A stretch of 64,000 bases of DNA, from positions 4,464,001 to 4,528,000 of the forward strand of contig NC_060025.1 in assembly GCF_021134715.1 (NCBI RefSeq), given 5' to 3'. The notes beneath the pieces were generated by a model. It searched no databases, was not told the origin of the DNA, and was given only the letters and a program-made list of their open reading frames with translations. This stretch comes from Daphnia pulex (lineage: Eukaryota > Arthropoda > Branchiopoda > Diplostraca > Daphniidae). This document shows, piece after piece, positions 43,062 through 55,267 of the stretch. A program made the translations under genes and the position numbers. Position 1 is the stretch's first letter. Each line of letters starts with the position of its first letter.

Positions 43062-46000
43062 ATGGCACAAGTTACCGCTTTCAGCAAAAATTCAGCACCC
43101 CGTATTTCTATGAAAATTTTTAATTATCCGTTTAAAGCCTTGTTTGACATGGGCGCAGAAAGAAGTCTGCTCCACATAAATGTATTCAATAAAATTGTTT
43201 CGGACCAAATTAATTGCTCTGAATCAGGTGCGATGTCGCCCCAACAATTAATTTGCTCCGAATCAGATGTCGATTTGTTCGATATCAATAATAAGCCCTT
43301 ATTAACAAAAGGGGTTATTACTTTACCAATCGTATATGATAATCATGTATTAAATCAGGAATTTATCGTCACGAACGGTATTTCTGAGTTATGTGTAATC
43401 GGTCGGATGCCGCCATTAATCACGAATTTGTGTTCGATGGCCGCTCAAAGACAATATTTTTAGCCCGCGATAAATCAGAGGATCATTTGATTGTTAATCA
43501 AGGGGCTTGTGTATCTGTTGAAAAAGAAATATTCGAGACATTAATGACCTCGGTCGGAAATGTTAGGATAGCCCCCCTCACCTCTTAGGTGGTGGAGGCT
43601 GAGATTCAAGGGCAATCCGATGTGATAGCTCCCCTCTCAATCTTTTTATTCTCTCCGAATGCACAGTTGCCGGAGGGAATTTGTATCAAAAATTTCGTTA
43701 ATAATGTTAGTATAGACGGGAAATACCTCATAGAGCTGGAAAATAAAAATAATCGATCGATTCTATTGCCAAGGAAATTTATTCTTGGAACTATCGAGTT
43801 CTCTTGTCTAATGGTGGGGAAAGTCTCCACCAGCTGGCAATCAGCTGATGCCGAGCAAGAGAATGATCTTAAAATTAAAGAATCAAAGACTGATCCAGAT
43901 GTAGATGCTGAATTTAAAGAACCTATTGCTGAATTATTGCGCGATTTTCCGAAACTTTTTGCGACTGAAAATTCTGAACTTGGTAGTACTGGGTTGATAA
44001 AACATTCAATTGACACCCAAGGGAAAGGGCCTATTCGACTTCGTCCCTATCGGACGGGGAGGAAACAGAAGGAGGAGCTAGAGAGACAAATTAAAGAAAT
44101 GATGGCTACGAATGTTATTCAACACTCCACCTCTCCGTGGGCGGCGCCAGTTATTTTAGTTGAAAATAAAAGTGGAGAACTTAGATTTTGCATGGATTAT
44201 CGTAAATTAAATAGCTTAACCAAAAAAGATTCTTTTCCTCTTCCGCGCATCGACAGTACGTTGGATAGACTTTATGGGAAAAATTTTTTCACTACACTTG
44301 ACCTTGCCTCAGGGTATTGGCAGATTGAGTTAGATGACCCGTCGAAAGAAAAAACTGCTTTTATCGTAGAAAACAACCGTTATGAATTTATTAGAATGCC
44401 TTTCGGGCTTTGTAATGCGCCAGCAACCTTTCAAAGAGTAATGAATTATATTCTGAGAGACGTCTCGGGAGTTAAAGCTTTAGTCTATTTGGATGACGGC
44501 ATTATTTACTCGGATACGTTCGAAAGCCATATTGAAGATATTAGAGAAGTTTTTACATTAATACAAAATGCGGGATTAAAATTAAAATTAAAGAAATGTC
44601 AATTTATAAAAAAATCTGTTAAATATTTGGGTCACATTATTTCACGAGATGGAATAGGCCCAGATCCAGAAAAAATAGAAAAGATAGCTAATTATAAAAC
44701 GCCGGTATCAGCCGACGAAGTACGATCGTTTTTAGGGCTTGCTGGTTATTATAGGCGCTTTATTCCAAATTTTGGCACAATAGCACAACCTTTAACGGCA
44801 AAAACCCATAAAGATGCGTTAAAAAATTCTTTTATTTGGGAGGATATTGACCAAAAGGCGTTTGACACGCTGCGTACTTGTCTCGTCACGCCTCCCGTTT
44901 TGGCATATCCTGATTTCAACCTTGAATTTCTATTATTTACTGATGTATGCGATTATGGAATCGGCTCAGTTCTTTCACAAATACAAGATGGCGTTGAGAA
45001 ACCGATCGCTTATGCTAGTAGACAGCTAAAGCCGTCGGATAAAAAATATGCTACAGTAGAAAAAGAAGCTTTAGCCGTCGTATTTTCTATTAAACATTTT
45101 CGTCACTACCTGCTTGACAAACCTTTTACCGTCATTAGTGACCATCGACCCTTGCAGTGGCTAGAAAATCAAAAAGAAAATAATGGGAGATTGGGAAGAT
45201 GGGCTATTTTGCTTGCGGGCACTAATTACAAAATAAAGTATAGGCCTGGCCGTATTCACCAAAATGCGGATTGCCTTTCACGCCTTCGCGTTTCTCATGT
45301 TCGAAAAGAAAATTCAGAAATTGATATTTGGGCTAGCCAAGCAGCTGACCCTCTTTGTCAAGCAATAAATAATTATCTTGAGAATGGATTTCTCTCGGAA
45401 AAAGACGACAAGAAACGGCCTATATGGGCGAAAGAAATTGAGCTATATTTTGTAAAAAATCGCATACTCTATCGGATCGATGAGCCGACGGAAAAAAGTA
45501 GGCGAAATATTCCTTGCCAACAGGTCGTTCTTCCCCTCATTCTTAGGCCTACTATTTTAAAAGAAATGCATGATAGCCCACTTTCAGGAGGTCATCTAGC
45601 ATTTTTACGCACTTATTTAAAAATTAAAACTAGTTATTATTGGCCGACAATTTTGCCTGATGTAAAAGAATATTGTAGAACTTGCGAAACGTGTATAGCC
45701 AACTCAAAATCTAAGCTGCGAGCTTATCTTTTTCCTCACGAGCTAGCTAAAGCTCCATTTCAGATAATTGGTATAGACTTTTTAGGCCCAATTTCCCCCA
45801 TCTCGCCAAACGGCAATAACTGTATATGTGTAATGACTGATTATTTTACTAAATTCGTGACGGCAGTCGCTTTGCCTGATCAAACGGCTCGCACAACTGC
45901 GGAATGTATATATAAAAATATTGTTTTAATGCACGGACCGCCTCTGGCGCTTGTATCCGATCGAGGCCCAAATTTCACTTCTAAATTAATGAAATATTTT

Positions 46001-47026
46001 TGTCAAAAGTTAAATATTGAACAACGTTTTACTACATCTTATAACCCAGCTAGTAATGGGGAAACCGAGCGTTTTAATCGTACTATGACGACAATGTTAC
46101 GAAAAGAATTAGTTGACGGGCAGCATGAAAATTGGGAGGATGTGTTGGGTGAAGTATGCTTTGCATACCGTTCATCAATACATTCTTCTACAAATGAGAG
46201 CCCGTATTACATGTGTTTTGGTCGCGATGTCAACTTCCCCATTAATAAAATTTTAGGGGCGGTCCCAGAACCAGTCCCCTCCTCTAATTACGTCGATTCC
46301 CTTTTGGAAAGACTCCGCTACAGTTTTCAAAGGGCGCATGAATATAATTTAAAAGCGCGGGAACGACAAAGAGAGCAGTACAATAAACGGGCTTTACTTC
46401 ATAATTACAAACCGGGCGATAGAGTTTTACTAGATATAAGGGAAGTAAAAAAAGGCGATAATAAAAAATTTACTTCCAAGTTTAAGGGCCCGTATAGAGT
46501 TATCAAAGTAAATAATAATCATACAGTCGAAATAGCTGATAGTTCATTTCAAATTATACTTGCGCATAGCAATAGACTTAAACCTTTGTTCGAAACGATG
46601 TTATGGACTGATGAACCCATGCCTGACATGGAGTCAACAGTCGAACCGAGAGAACGTTTTCGTAAACAAATAGCAACTCAGACTGATTGGGATTCCCATG
46701 ATGAATCTGATATTGAAAGTATTGAGGAAAATAATTCTGTTGATCCAGTAGAGACTGAACCTGCTCTTGATTTCAATCCCCCTGTAATTAATATACCTAG
46801 TAATGATATTTCAGTCGAGCTAAACGACGACGTAGATATTCCTCTTTTCAATCAGGACGAAATAGAATTTGATAACCCACCCGTAAACATACCTCACCCC
46901 CGTCCCTTATCTCCCATCGTCACAATTATTAAGAATAACGAAAATATTCCAAACCCTATTGAACGTCCGCGTTTACGACCGAGGTCGGCTATCAAGCCGA
47001 AATCGCGTTTAATTGCGGAAGTTTAG
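43062..47026 (+). pseudogene. pol region of Gypsy copy 2
   Basis: Homologous to pol of copy 1, with recognisable protease, RT, RNase H and integrase motifs (for example MPFGLCNAPATFQRVMN and NPASNGETERFNR). Treated as a fossil: broken. Confidence 0.9.
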
Positions 47027-47467
47027 AAAAAAAAGTTTATTAGAAAGATGTGTTCAGTATATTTCCTCCACAAAAAATTTAAATCAATATGCATACTTTG
47101 AAAGTATGAAGTGAAAAAAAAACACAATCAAGCAATTTACATTCAGCGCGAGACCAGATGTCTTTAGCCTACACCAACAATAAAAATAATAAATAAAAGT
47201 GAAACTAAAATTTTGAAAAATATATACGTGCACAAAACAAAACAAAAATTTCGGTAACGATAAGAAAAATTCTACAGGCACGCATGAAAGGCGGAATCAA
47301 ATGTCGAAATCGTATATTGCGCGCAAATCCTAGCCGACGGAAATCAAAGTGCAGAAAAAAAAATGTGTTTTTCTCGAAGACAATTGTGCCAGCTGTGACT
47401 ATATACTCCCGCCGTTAACTTTGAGCGATAAGAAAAACGGTGTATTCTGAAACGGCCACCGTGAGCA

Positions 47468-48202
47468 TTGTGCCAGTTCAACATTTTTTTTCCCAATCGA
47501 CAAGTGACCCGGAAATGGTGCAAAATTAATAAATTGCACATGCAAAAACTTAAAAAGAAGTATATAAGCATCAGAAAAAATATACTTCTCTACCATTCCC
47601 ACTTCATCCGTCAAAACAGTAACATGACACTTCCAAACCACCGCATCTATTTCTCTGCCACTGACTGGGGTAGGATGGAGGACGTATTTACTAACGACAT
47701 CCTTTTCACAAACCAACCGACTCCCGAACCGATCGTGATGGATGACCAAACGGACGACGAAACACTCCTGTTAGACAGTCCGTCCCGCATAGCATCCCGA
47801 GCATCGACATTGGATCTCCAACTTATATCGGACGATACCTTAGACGAACTTTTTATTGACGCAGGCAGCCACCCGGAACTGACCCACAGCAGCATGGACG
47901 ACGTCAACTGGAGAAATGTAGTAAGCGTTTCTCAATACATTCGTGATCTGCAGCTGCCAGGAGGAGTCGACGGGCGCATATACTCTCCTCAACCACCAGC
48001 TCATCCTCGCTACTCCCGGCGCCAATGGAACACACCGGTTCCTACAGCCGACATGGTGGAAGTTGACTCAGTTCGGGCTCCAGTTCGCGACAAGGGCGAA
48101 TATTTTCTAATGTTTACCGTCATCTTTTTATTATGTTTTCTCGCTTACCTAAGCATAAAATGTCTAAACACAATGGACAACTGGGTTGCCCACAAACGTT
48201 AA
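47468..48202 (+). CDS. Accessory membrane ORF of Gypsy copy 2
   Basis: Homologue of the 14,831-15,613 ORF, with the same acidic middle, C-terminal membrane segment and VAHKR end. From the shared internal Met (MTLPNHRIYFSATDWGRMED) to the end the two copies differ by only a few residues. Confidence 0.6.
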   Translation: MCQFNIFFPNRQVTRKWCKINKLHMQKLKKKYISIRKNILLYHSHFIRQNSNMTLPNHRIYFSATDWGRMEDVFTNDILFTNQPTPEPIVMDDQTDDETLLLDSPSRIASRASTLDLQLISDDTLDELFIDAGSHPELTHSSMDDVNWRNVVSVSQYIRDLQLPGGVDGRIYSPQPPAHPRYSRRQWNTPVPTADMVEVDSVRAPVRDKGEYFLMFTVIFLLCFLAYLSIKCLNTMDNWVAHKR

Positions 48203-48394
48203 ATTTAAAAAAAAATCTGAGCAAAAAAAAACAAACCCTAGAAAAAAAAAATGTTTGCTCCTGTAGTTTCGGGTATTCACAGCCACTAGAAAAAAAAGTG
48301 TTAACTGGGCTCCACCCACAAAAAAAAAAAAAAATCATTCGAAAATAAAAAATAAAGAACATTTCAACAAAAAAAAAAAAACATTTACTCCCAA

Positions 48395-48910
48395 TTGCTC
48401 CTTTACCTTCCCATTCATCCCATTTCTGTCATCATGGCTGGTCGAGGCAGACTTCTCCTTACAACCGACTCCACCAACGAGGAATTCGACCCCAACCCCC
48501 CACCAGTGGTTGGCCGTGTTGTCTTATGGCCTCTACCCCGACAACAAAACGCCGTCTACCCATTGGACACAGAAAATCTGCCGACCCCGCGTCCTTCCCG
48601 CACCTCTGTCGTTCAATCTAACGGCAGAGTGATGGCGGTATCCCCTTCCGTCCGGCCGCTGGTACCAAGACCCGCTGCAACCGCCGGACAAACACCCTTG
48701 GAGCAATTGGCCGCCGCTGCCCCGGCTCCGCGTCCCGTCCTGACGGCCAATCAAAACCGATTGCGGCCATCAGTATTGGACTGCCCAGCCCTCGCACTGG
48801 AGCAGCTCGAACTGCTGCAACGATACGTGATCGACCAGGAGGATCTGCGCGTACGATACTTCCAAAAGGTGTGGGACGTCAATGCTCGTTATGGAGAGGA
48901 GCACTACTAA
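48395..48910 (+). CDS. Accessory proline/arginine-rich ORF of Gypsy copy 2
   Basis: 171 codons, the same length as its homologue at 14,134-14,649, with scattered substitutions but the same MAGRGRLLLTTDS start region and RYGEEHY end. Confidence 0.6.
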   Translation: MLLYLPIHPISVIMAGRGRLLLTTDSTNEEFDPNPPPVVGRVVLWPLPRQQNAVYPLDTENLPTPRPSRTSVVQSNGRVMAVSPSVRPLVPRPAATAGQTPLEQLAAAAPAPRPVLTANQNRLRPSVLDCPALALEQLELLQRYVIDQEDLRVRYFQKVWDVNARYGEEHY

Positions 48911-49805
48911 AGAAATCACTACATTTTGTACTGTTTATTGAAAAAAAATACTAGTATGAAATAAATGAAAAAAAAACTGTTCTTTATATGCATACATGTT
49001 TTAAACCTTCAATTATAAAAAAAAGAAAACAAAACAAACAAACAAACAAAAAAGGAAACAGTAGAAAAAAAAAATTATTAAAGAAAAAACAAAAAAACAA
49101 ACAAAACAAAACAAAACAAAATGGTATTGATCATAACAAAAAAGGAGAAAAGAAAAAAAAATAAGTATAGCAACAAAAAAATATAAATGCATTCTTGACA
49201 TTTACAAACAAATGCATAACGATACCTGTCACAAAAAAACCCTACTATCCATGCAATCACATATATTCACATATCTATTTCACACAAATCCCGTCAATGA
49301 ACTTGGAAACATTTTCCCCTTTGTAATCTTTTGGGCGGATATATATATATGCATATGCACCTTTTTCCACATCTCTCGGCACACTCCTCCGCTCGTCGAA
49401 AGCTGAAAAGCTACTGAATTCGATATGTCCCATCGTTCTATTGTTTACTTCCTTCACCCTCCCTTCCACCGATAAGTTCGCGGTAAAAAATGTTCAACTC
49501 CCCAGACACTTCGCCTTTCTACCTTCTCTATTTTTCTCCTCCGTATTTTGGTGAAAAAATTTTTAGGGGAAAGGAAACAGCCAGATGCCCTCCACATAGT
49601 GTTAATTATACCTCTCACTTTTTCCCTATGATGAAATATGTCCGTTTCTTGTCGCCTTGTTCGTTTCGCCGCCTCTCTCTTTTTCGCCGTCTCTCTCTTT
49701 TTCCCCTTCCTCTTATTTATTATTAACTTACTTTTTTACTTATTTCTATACTTAAAATACATTTGTTTATGCTACATATGTTAAGCATAGATTTATTATA
49801 TTTAA

Positions 49806-51197
49806 TCCCTGAGGTATATTTATATACGAAGGTCCTTAACAATATAGGGTGTGGGGTATAGGGGGTAGGGTAGTAGTAGCTAGTAGTGAAATTCAGAGGG
49901 TTTAATGTCTATTTAGTGTTCCTTTATACGTTTCTTCCCTGAATGACCAATCGTCACCAAATTTGTACATAATTCTGTCAAAATTTGATACATGGCGTAA
50001 CGGGGTTTTCATTTGTTTTCATTACTGTTTTAAAAATTTAATTTGCGTACTTGTTACCTAGCTGGTTGCCGAATCCTAGGCAGTGAATTCGCTTTTTTTG
50101 CGTAACCTTCCAACTGTCAGTGCATGCTCAGCAGTGTAAACAAAAACAAAAAAAAGTTTGGATCTTCCCTAGCAAGACAAGTTTTCTGCTACGGGAGTGG
50201 AGAGTATTTATTATTTGATTTTGTTTTTATGTTCGATTTCGATTTCGTCTTTATTCTTCTTTTTACTTTGTATTTTCCCATTATTACTTTTTTAAATATT
50301 TTGTTTTATTATCACCTCTTTTTCTTTACTGTTTTTTGTCTTGATTTTAATAAATTTTTTGATCAAGTAAAATTTCTATTCCTCCTTTTTTTAACAGTTA
50401 GTCATCAACCAAGAAGTTGAGGAACATTTAAAAATGTTTGATTATACTCATTTTGAAGCTCTGGGTCATCTCTCACTTCTTCCCTTGTCCTCTTCACAGT
50501 CATCCAGATCTTCTGGTGGTCGTGAAGAGTTACCACCGATCTTCCACTTCCATTTACCTCCGAAAGCTTTTTAAGTGTAATTTTTCAAAAATTACAAATT
50601 TATTTTTCGAGATCGAGATTCTAACCCTAAACAATACGAGTGGCAGCCCGAGTTGCTAACCATTAGACCAACATTGACATTTTTATATAAGGGAATGCTT
50701 GGCCCGGTTGGTGAGTACACCAAATAATGTAACAAAAGTCGAAGTAAAGCAATGGTAATATCGCTAGCGACGCTACCATCGGTATCGATTTCGGAACCGG
50801 TCGTAAAACACTTAGGTTATATGCCTTAATTATAAAGATTTTTTCAGCGGTGGTTTAATCTAACTGCTATAAGAGCACATCCATTTCTTTGTAGTTAATA
50901 TGTAACTAATAATTTTTCTAATTCCATGTTACTATAGTAATAAATATTGCTATAACTTAATCTAAACATGAAGTGCGACGTGGGGTGGCGGGGCGAATCC
51001 TCCGCCATTCATAATTCGCACCACTCATAATATTACAGATTATTTTTCAATTAGTTATAAAGAATCAATTATGGAAGATAAAAAAGGGAAACAGAATTTT
51101 CCAAACGTTATAGTATATATTAATCTACTATAACCTTGATTTTCTGTCTCTTTAACGTTTAAAAAAATTACCGAAGGACGTTACAGAAGGAATCTTG
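49806..51197 (+). mobile_element. Helitron-like non-autonomous element, copy B, inside Gypsy copy 2
   Basis: 1,392 bp, starting TCCCTGAGGTATATTTATAT and ending AGAAGGAATCTTG. Gypsy copy 1 shows the uninterrupted site (in element sense ATATTTAA then TACCATATAT), so the insertion lies exactly between A and T with no duplication. It carries the GC-rich hairpin near 50,965-51,025 and, in antisense, a tRNA-like block (50,625-50,690). No Rep/helicase is present. Confidence 0.65.
50625..50690 (-). repeat. tRNA-like block inside Helitron-like copy B
   Basis: Minus strand: TTGGTCTAATGGTTAGCAAC as box A-like and GGTTAGAATCTCG as box B-like. No acceptor stem. Perhaps a captured tRNA or SINE piece. Confidence 0.35.
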
Positions 51198-51239
51198 TAC
51201 CATATATTTCATGTACATGTATACAAATACTTCCAGATA

Positions 51240-53049
51240 ATGCTGCTCTTCATCTTCATCAGCCTGGTCGTCTCGACAGCTCATAGTTTCGAGACAACTA
51301 TTTGTGACTGCTCCAAACCGACAGGAATAGGCCTACTGACCTTTTCCGACGGCATTTGCGAGCCGGCCACAAAAATAGGAAAAACACGGGTGAACTACCA
51401 GGTCATGACTGACCGGAAAGCAGCCTACAATTTTCCTGGATTTTTATGTTCGCGTTGGCGAAATACTAAACACGTCACAAAAGATTTTTTCGGACAAATA
51501 ATTGTTGTTCTTGAACGCATTGCATTGGACACTTCCCAGATTCAATGCGACATCATGAGACAATCTCTGCGATGCGGAGATGACCCAATGATCAAATCCG
51601 ACAACAAATGGACTTACATCGAGGAGCCCGAAGCTGTTGGATATTGGCTCCGGACAGTGACAGTCGAAAAAGTGAATTGTCTGTTCGAAGAAATAAGTAT
51701 CGCTCACGAAGACGAAAGCGATTTTATTATCACCCCACTTGGCAAAGCCAACATTACTCAACGATTTATTTCACACAACCATATGACCTTATTTTGGATT
51801 GACACGTACGCTAAACCAACAGATATTGTTTTACGTGAACTGGAGAAAGGTGTTGGAAGCTGGTATGAATCATCTACCAAGGGCACCTGGATCCTTCAAG
51901 ACAATGAAAACCAATTAGACTTTCATGTGCAACTACTCCCCCGGTGTCAGAATGTGAAATGCGACAAGACAATTCCCACTTGGACGGTAGTAAGCAACGC
52001 TCATCTGTTTATCATTAAATCGTTGATTGGCCCAGCCCCAACCGCACCACCAAAGCCGACATATTATTCTTCAAAGAACTATTGGATAAACGCAGAACTC
52101 ATGAACGACCATCAAAATTTTGCAATTCAATTCTTAACCGACTCAGCTGTTCGTCACGAAAACGAATTAATTCGTATCATCCAAAGTGTACAATGTGAGC
52201 AACGCCGCATAAAACATGCGCAAGCTGTATCAACAGCACAATATAATGGATGGTTGGCCGCATCACAACTCGGCCTACGTGAATGCATTAAATTAACAGC
52301 TGCTGGAAATAGTGTCTCGGCTATTCAGTGCACACCCATTCCTGTCAACTTTACTTCTGAAATCACTATTTGTGGCGCACAGCCTCGCTACAAAAATTTC
52401 ACTGTCAGCCGGACCGGATGGGAACTGACAAATTTCACTCCCTGCTATTGGACTAGCGGGACCGTGAATTTTAATGATCGTCTCCACGTCTTCCGCAATA
52501 ATACTTGGGAGCCGGTTGAGACTTCTCTCGTCGTTCCTCAACGTGATTTGGCAGACGCTTTTCGCTATACTGATGTTACTTTCTTCGAATATCATCAACG
52601 TTCAAATCCTGCGTATGCTGACTCACAGACCAGCCCAATGGATATCATAGCCGACCTGACGGTCTCAATTAACGAACATTCTGCAAAACAAGATACACAA
52701 ACAGATACTACCACAACACAAGATACTACCATTGGTGCATCCAACATCATTGTTACGGCGATTGAAAAAACCAACACAGCTTTTGGGAATTTCCGTCTCT
52801 TCCTTCTTATCGTCTGACGATAAGAAGGCACAATAATTAGAGTGACGATAATAAGGGCACAAATTAGAGTGACGATTCGTCACTCTAATTTGTGCCCTTA
52901 TTTTCGGCGTGGCCATTTGCATCGCTACAAATTGTTGTGGAGCCTCGAGACTGCTGCAATATTTAAGAGAAAAATTTGACCACTTCAAAGGATCTTACTA
53001 TTTGGATGATGATCAGAATCATTCCAAATACGATCCGTCTGCTGTTTAG
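51240..53049 (+). pseudogene. env region of Gypsy copy 2
   Basis: Homologous to the env-like ORF of copy 1, with signal peptide (MLLFIFISLVVSTAHS) and the same glycoprotein ectodomain. Treated as a fossil: broken. Confidence 0.85.
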
Positions 53050-53083
53050 ATTCCGTGACGTAATCTCATAGGGCCGGGAGCGA

Positions 53084-53491
53084 TGTAACAGAACGCTCGG
53101 TCGACTCCCGTTTTCTGTTACTTTCCCTTTCTACAAGACAATCTCTAACTTCGACTACTAGATGTCGCTTTCGCTATACTTCATCTCATACCAGAGGAGG
53201 CTGCTACCATTTGAATCTGCCGCCAACTCGCCCCATCTTTGCCGCCAACTTGCCCCAACCCTTTCCCTTGTTACTTTCCCTTTCTACAAGACAATTTCTA
53301 ACGTCGACTACTAGATGTCGCTTCCGCTATTCTCCATCTCATACCAGAGGAGGCTGCTACCATTTGAATCTGCCGCCAACTCGCCCCATCTCTGCCGCCA
53401 ACTCGCCCAATCCCTTTCCCTTTTTACTATTCCCTTTCCCTTTTCGCTATATTAACTTTAGGCGTACTTTTATCTTTTATGACACTATATA
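53084..53491 (+). repeat. Partial 3' LTR of Gypsy copy 2
   Basis: The first 408 bases of the LTR, including the tandem duplication, ending at a TA that adjoins the Tc1/mariner-like end at 53,492. Confidence 0.9.
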
Positions 53492-54022
53492 CAGTACCCT
53501 CACAAAGTTTGGAAACACGGCGAGTGTTTCCGCGCTTCTAACATGGCGGCTTACGGGCCAATGTGTCTCCCTTTTTTCGCTTTAACTCACGTTTGAGTTA
53601 TCGCAAAGCAAATTTTAAAAAATCTTCTTGGTGAGGAAAGAATTTTCTTTCACCATGATTTTTTTCAGATTTTAGTAAATTGAACTTTATCCCCAAAAAG
53701 CTAGACATAAAGTTTGGAAACATCGGCGCGCTCGCCATATGTTTCCAAGCTAAAGTGTATGCTAGTTAAAAAATCATAAAAAATTAAAATTAATCAATTT
53801 TTACTTGAAACTTTTACCAACGGTAGACGACATAGTCGTCTACATTTGGACAAAGTTTCAAATTTTTCTAATGAAACTCTGATTTTTCCCGATTTTTTAA
53901 AAAACAATTCCGATTAATTTTGGTGGCGCAGGGACGAAATCCTAGCCCGGGGGAAGAATAGAAGAGGGAAAACCGCCGGACCCCTTTGTTCTCCCCTATT
54001 CTCTTCCCTTTCTTCTCTATTC
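53492..54022. mobile_element. Partial Tc1/mariner-like end between Gypsy copy 2 and the tRNA array
   Basis: Begins CAGTACCCTCACAAAGTTTGGA directly after TA, the form of a Tc1/mariner terminal repeat at its TA target. The word AAAGTTTGGAAACA recurs at about 53,709. No second end, no transposase, and the block stops at 54,022 inside a tRNA-Met, so it is a remnant. It contains a palindrome at 53,823-53,843 (GTAGACGAC, ATA, GTCGTCTAC). The first ten bases of the motif are the main evidence. Confidence 0.45.
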
Positions 54023-54081
54023 GTAGGCAGCGCGCGAGTCTCATAATCTCGAGTTCGTGAGTTCGAACCTCACTCGGGGCA
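54023..54081 (+). pseudogene. tRNA-Met(CAT), 5'-truncated, copy 8
   Basis: 59 nt from the D-loop to the 3' end of a tRNA-Met copy. The acceptor 5' strand and D-stem start are missing, so it cannot fold as a tRNA. It marks the point where the tRNA array resumes. Confidence 0.85.
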
Positions 54082-54541
54082 TTTATGTCATTTTACCTCT
54101 TGTAAAAATTCAAGTCAGACTTTAGACGGAGCAAACTACTAAACTGTGCTTCGTTTTGAAAACGATAGAAAGGGTTGCTGTGTTTACGTCGATTATGGTT
54201 TTTACTTCGATGGGGTTGTGCTCGCCACTACGAAATTGTTGTTATCTAATTGTAGGCTGTTTGCAAGATATAGTGTCCTTCGGATGTATTTGGGGATGGA
54301 TGCAAACAGACATACTTTGAAGTGGCAATGGCGATGACTTGAAGAAATAACGATTTGCCACGAACATGTACAGCACCTTCCGACAGCCTGGCGTAATAAT
54401 GTACTGTTGTAGAAAAACTCATCATAACCAAGTACCCTAATCCATCAGCAACGCAATGCATAAACTCTAAAAGAAAGGGTTGCACTGTGGGAAAAAGTCT
54501 TGAGTGGCCTTTGTTGCAACGATCTCGCTATCTGTTAAAAG

Positions 54542-54613
54542 AGGTGCTCCTGAGATTTGAACTCAGATTGTCAGAGTCAGAGTCTGAAGTGCTAACCATT
54601 ACACCATAGAACC
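54542..54613 (-). tRNA. tRNA-Gln(CTG), copy 6, degenerate
   Basis: Anticodon kept, but the 3' acceptor strand reads GAGCACC, giving two mismatches with GGTTCTA. Confidence 0.75.
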
Positions 54614-54731
54614 TTGATAAATATCCTACCGTGGCTTGAACACTAAGTTTCTACATTGATATGCCGAAACCCCTGATTATGCATAGCAATTGGAGTGCGT
54701 TACCGTTGCCAATATCCCTAACTACTCCTTT

Positions 54732-54813
54732 CGAAGAGGATGGGATTCGAACCCATGCGTGCAATGAACAATGGATTAGCAGTCCATCACCTTAACCGCT
54801 CGGTCAACTCTTC
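54732..54813 (-). tRNA. tRNA-Ser(GCT), copy 7, diverged acceptor
   Basis: Acceptor GAAGAGT/CCTCTTC: pair 3-70 changed from C-G to A-U on both sides, while pair 7-66 is now T-C. One variable-arm change (GTTCATTGC). Anticodon and T-arm kept. Confidence 0.82.
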
Positions 54814-54942
54814 GGAAATTTTTTCCCTGTTAACGTTTATCATGTAAAGTCAGATTATCTCAGTTTATCTGCTCCATCTAATTACAGGATAATTATACCG
54901 TATCGAACATAACCACATATCTAGTACACAACCTACGTTTCA

Positions 54943-55015
54943 CGCCCGATGAGGGACTTGAACCCTCGACCTCAGGATTAAAAGTCCCGCGCTCTACCAT
55001 CTGAGCTAACCGGGC
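54943..55015 (-). tRNA. tRNA-Lys(TTT), copy 7
   Basis: Standard, with D-loop GATGGTAGAG. Confidence 0.94.
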
Positions 55016-55194
55016 TGTTTTATTCTCCTTATCAACAATTCACTGAAAATCGTATGAACAGTAATAATAAATCCAATTCATATTAAAGGCTCAAAAACAT
55101 GACTTCACTAGTAAAGACACGATTCAAACCTGATCACTTTCTGTCCAAAACAAATAGTTATTTATTAAATTTAGTAATGTTCGTCGTTTAACGT

Positions 55195-55267
55195 GGGTTT
55201 GTGGCGCAATGGATAACGCGCCTGACTACGGATCAGGAGATTCCAGGTTCGACTCCTGGCAAGCTGG
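55195..55267 (+). tRNA. tRNA-Arg(ACG), copy 8
   Basis: Has the standard GGGTTTGTGGCGC 5' side, like copy 1, but the 3' end reads CAAGCTG, breaking pair 1-72. Confidence 0.82.

Larger units (their letters stand above)
39179..53491 (+). mobile_element. Ty3/Gypsy LTR retroelement, copy 2 (broken)
   Basis: Second copy of the element at 10,394-24,709, in opposite orientation, inserted in the spacer of a tRNA unit. Parts in order: 5' LTR 39,179-40,202, gag region 40,235-43,002, pol region 43,062-47,026, the two accessory ORFs, env region 51,240-53,049 and a partial 3' LTR. It is broken, with roughly half a dozen or more breaks. Over the 0.4 kb shared by its two LTRs I count about seven differences, so it is older than copy 1. 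A Helitron-like element (49,806-51,197) is inserted between the accessory ORFs and env. Confidence 0.93.
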
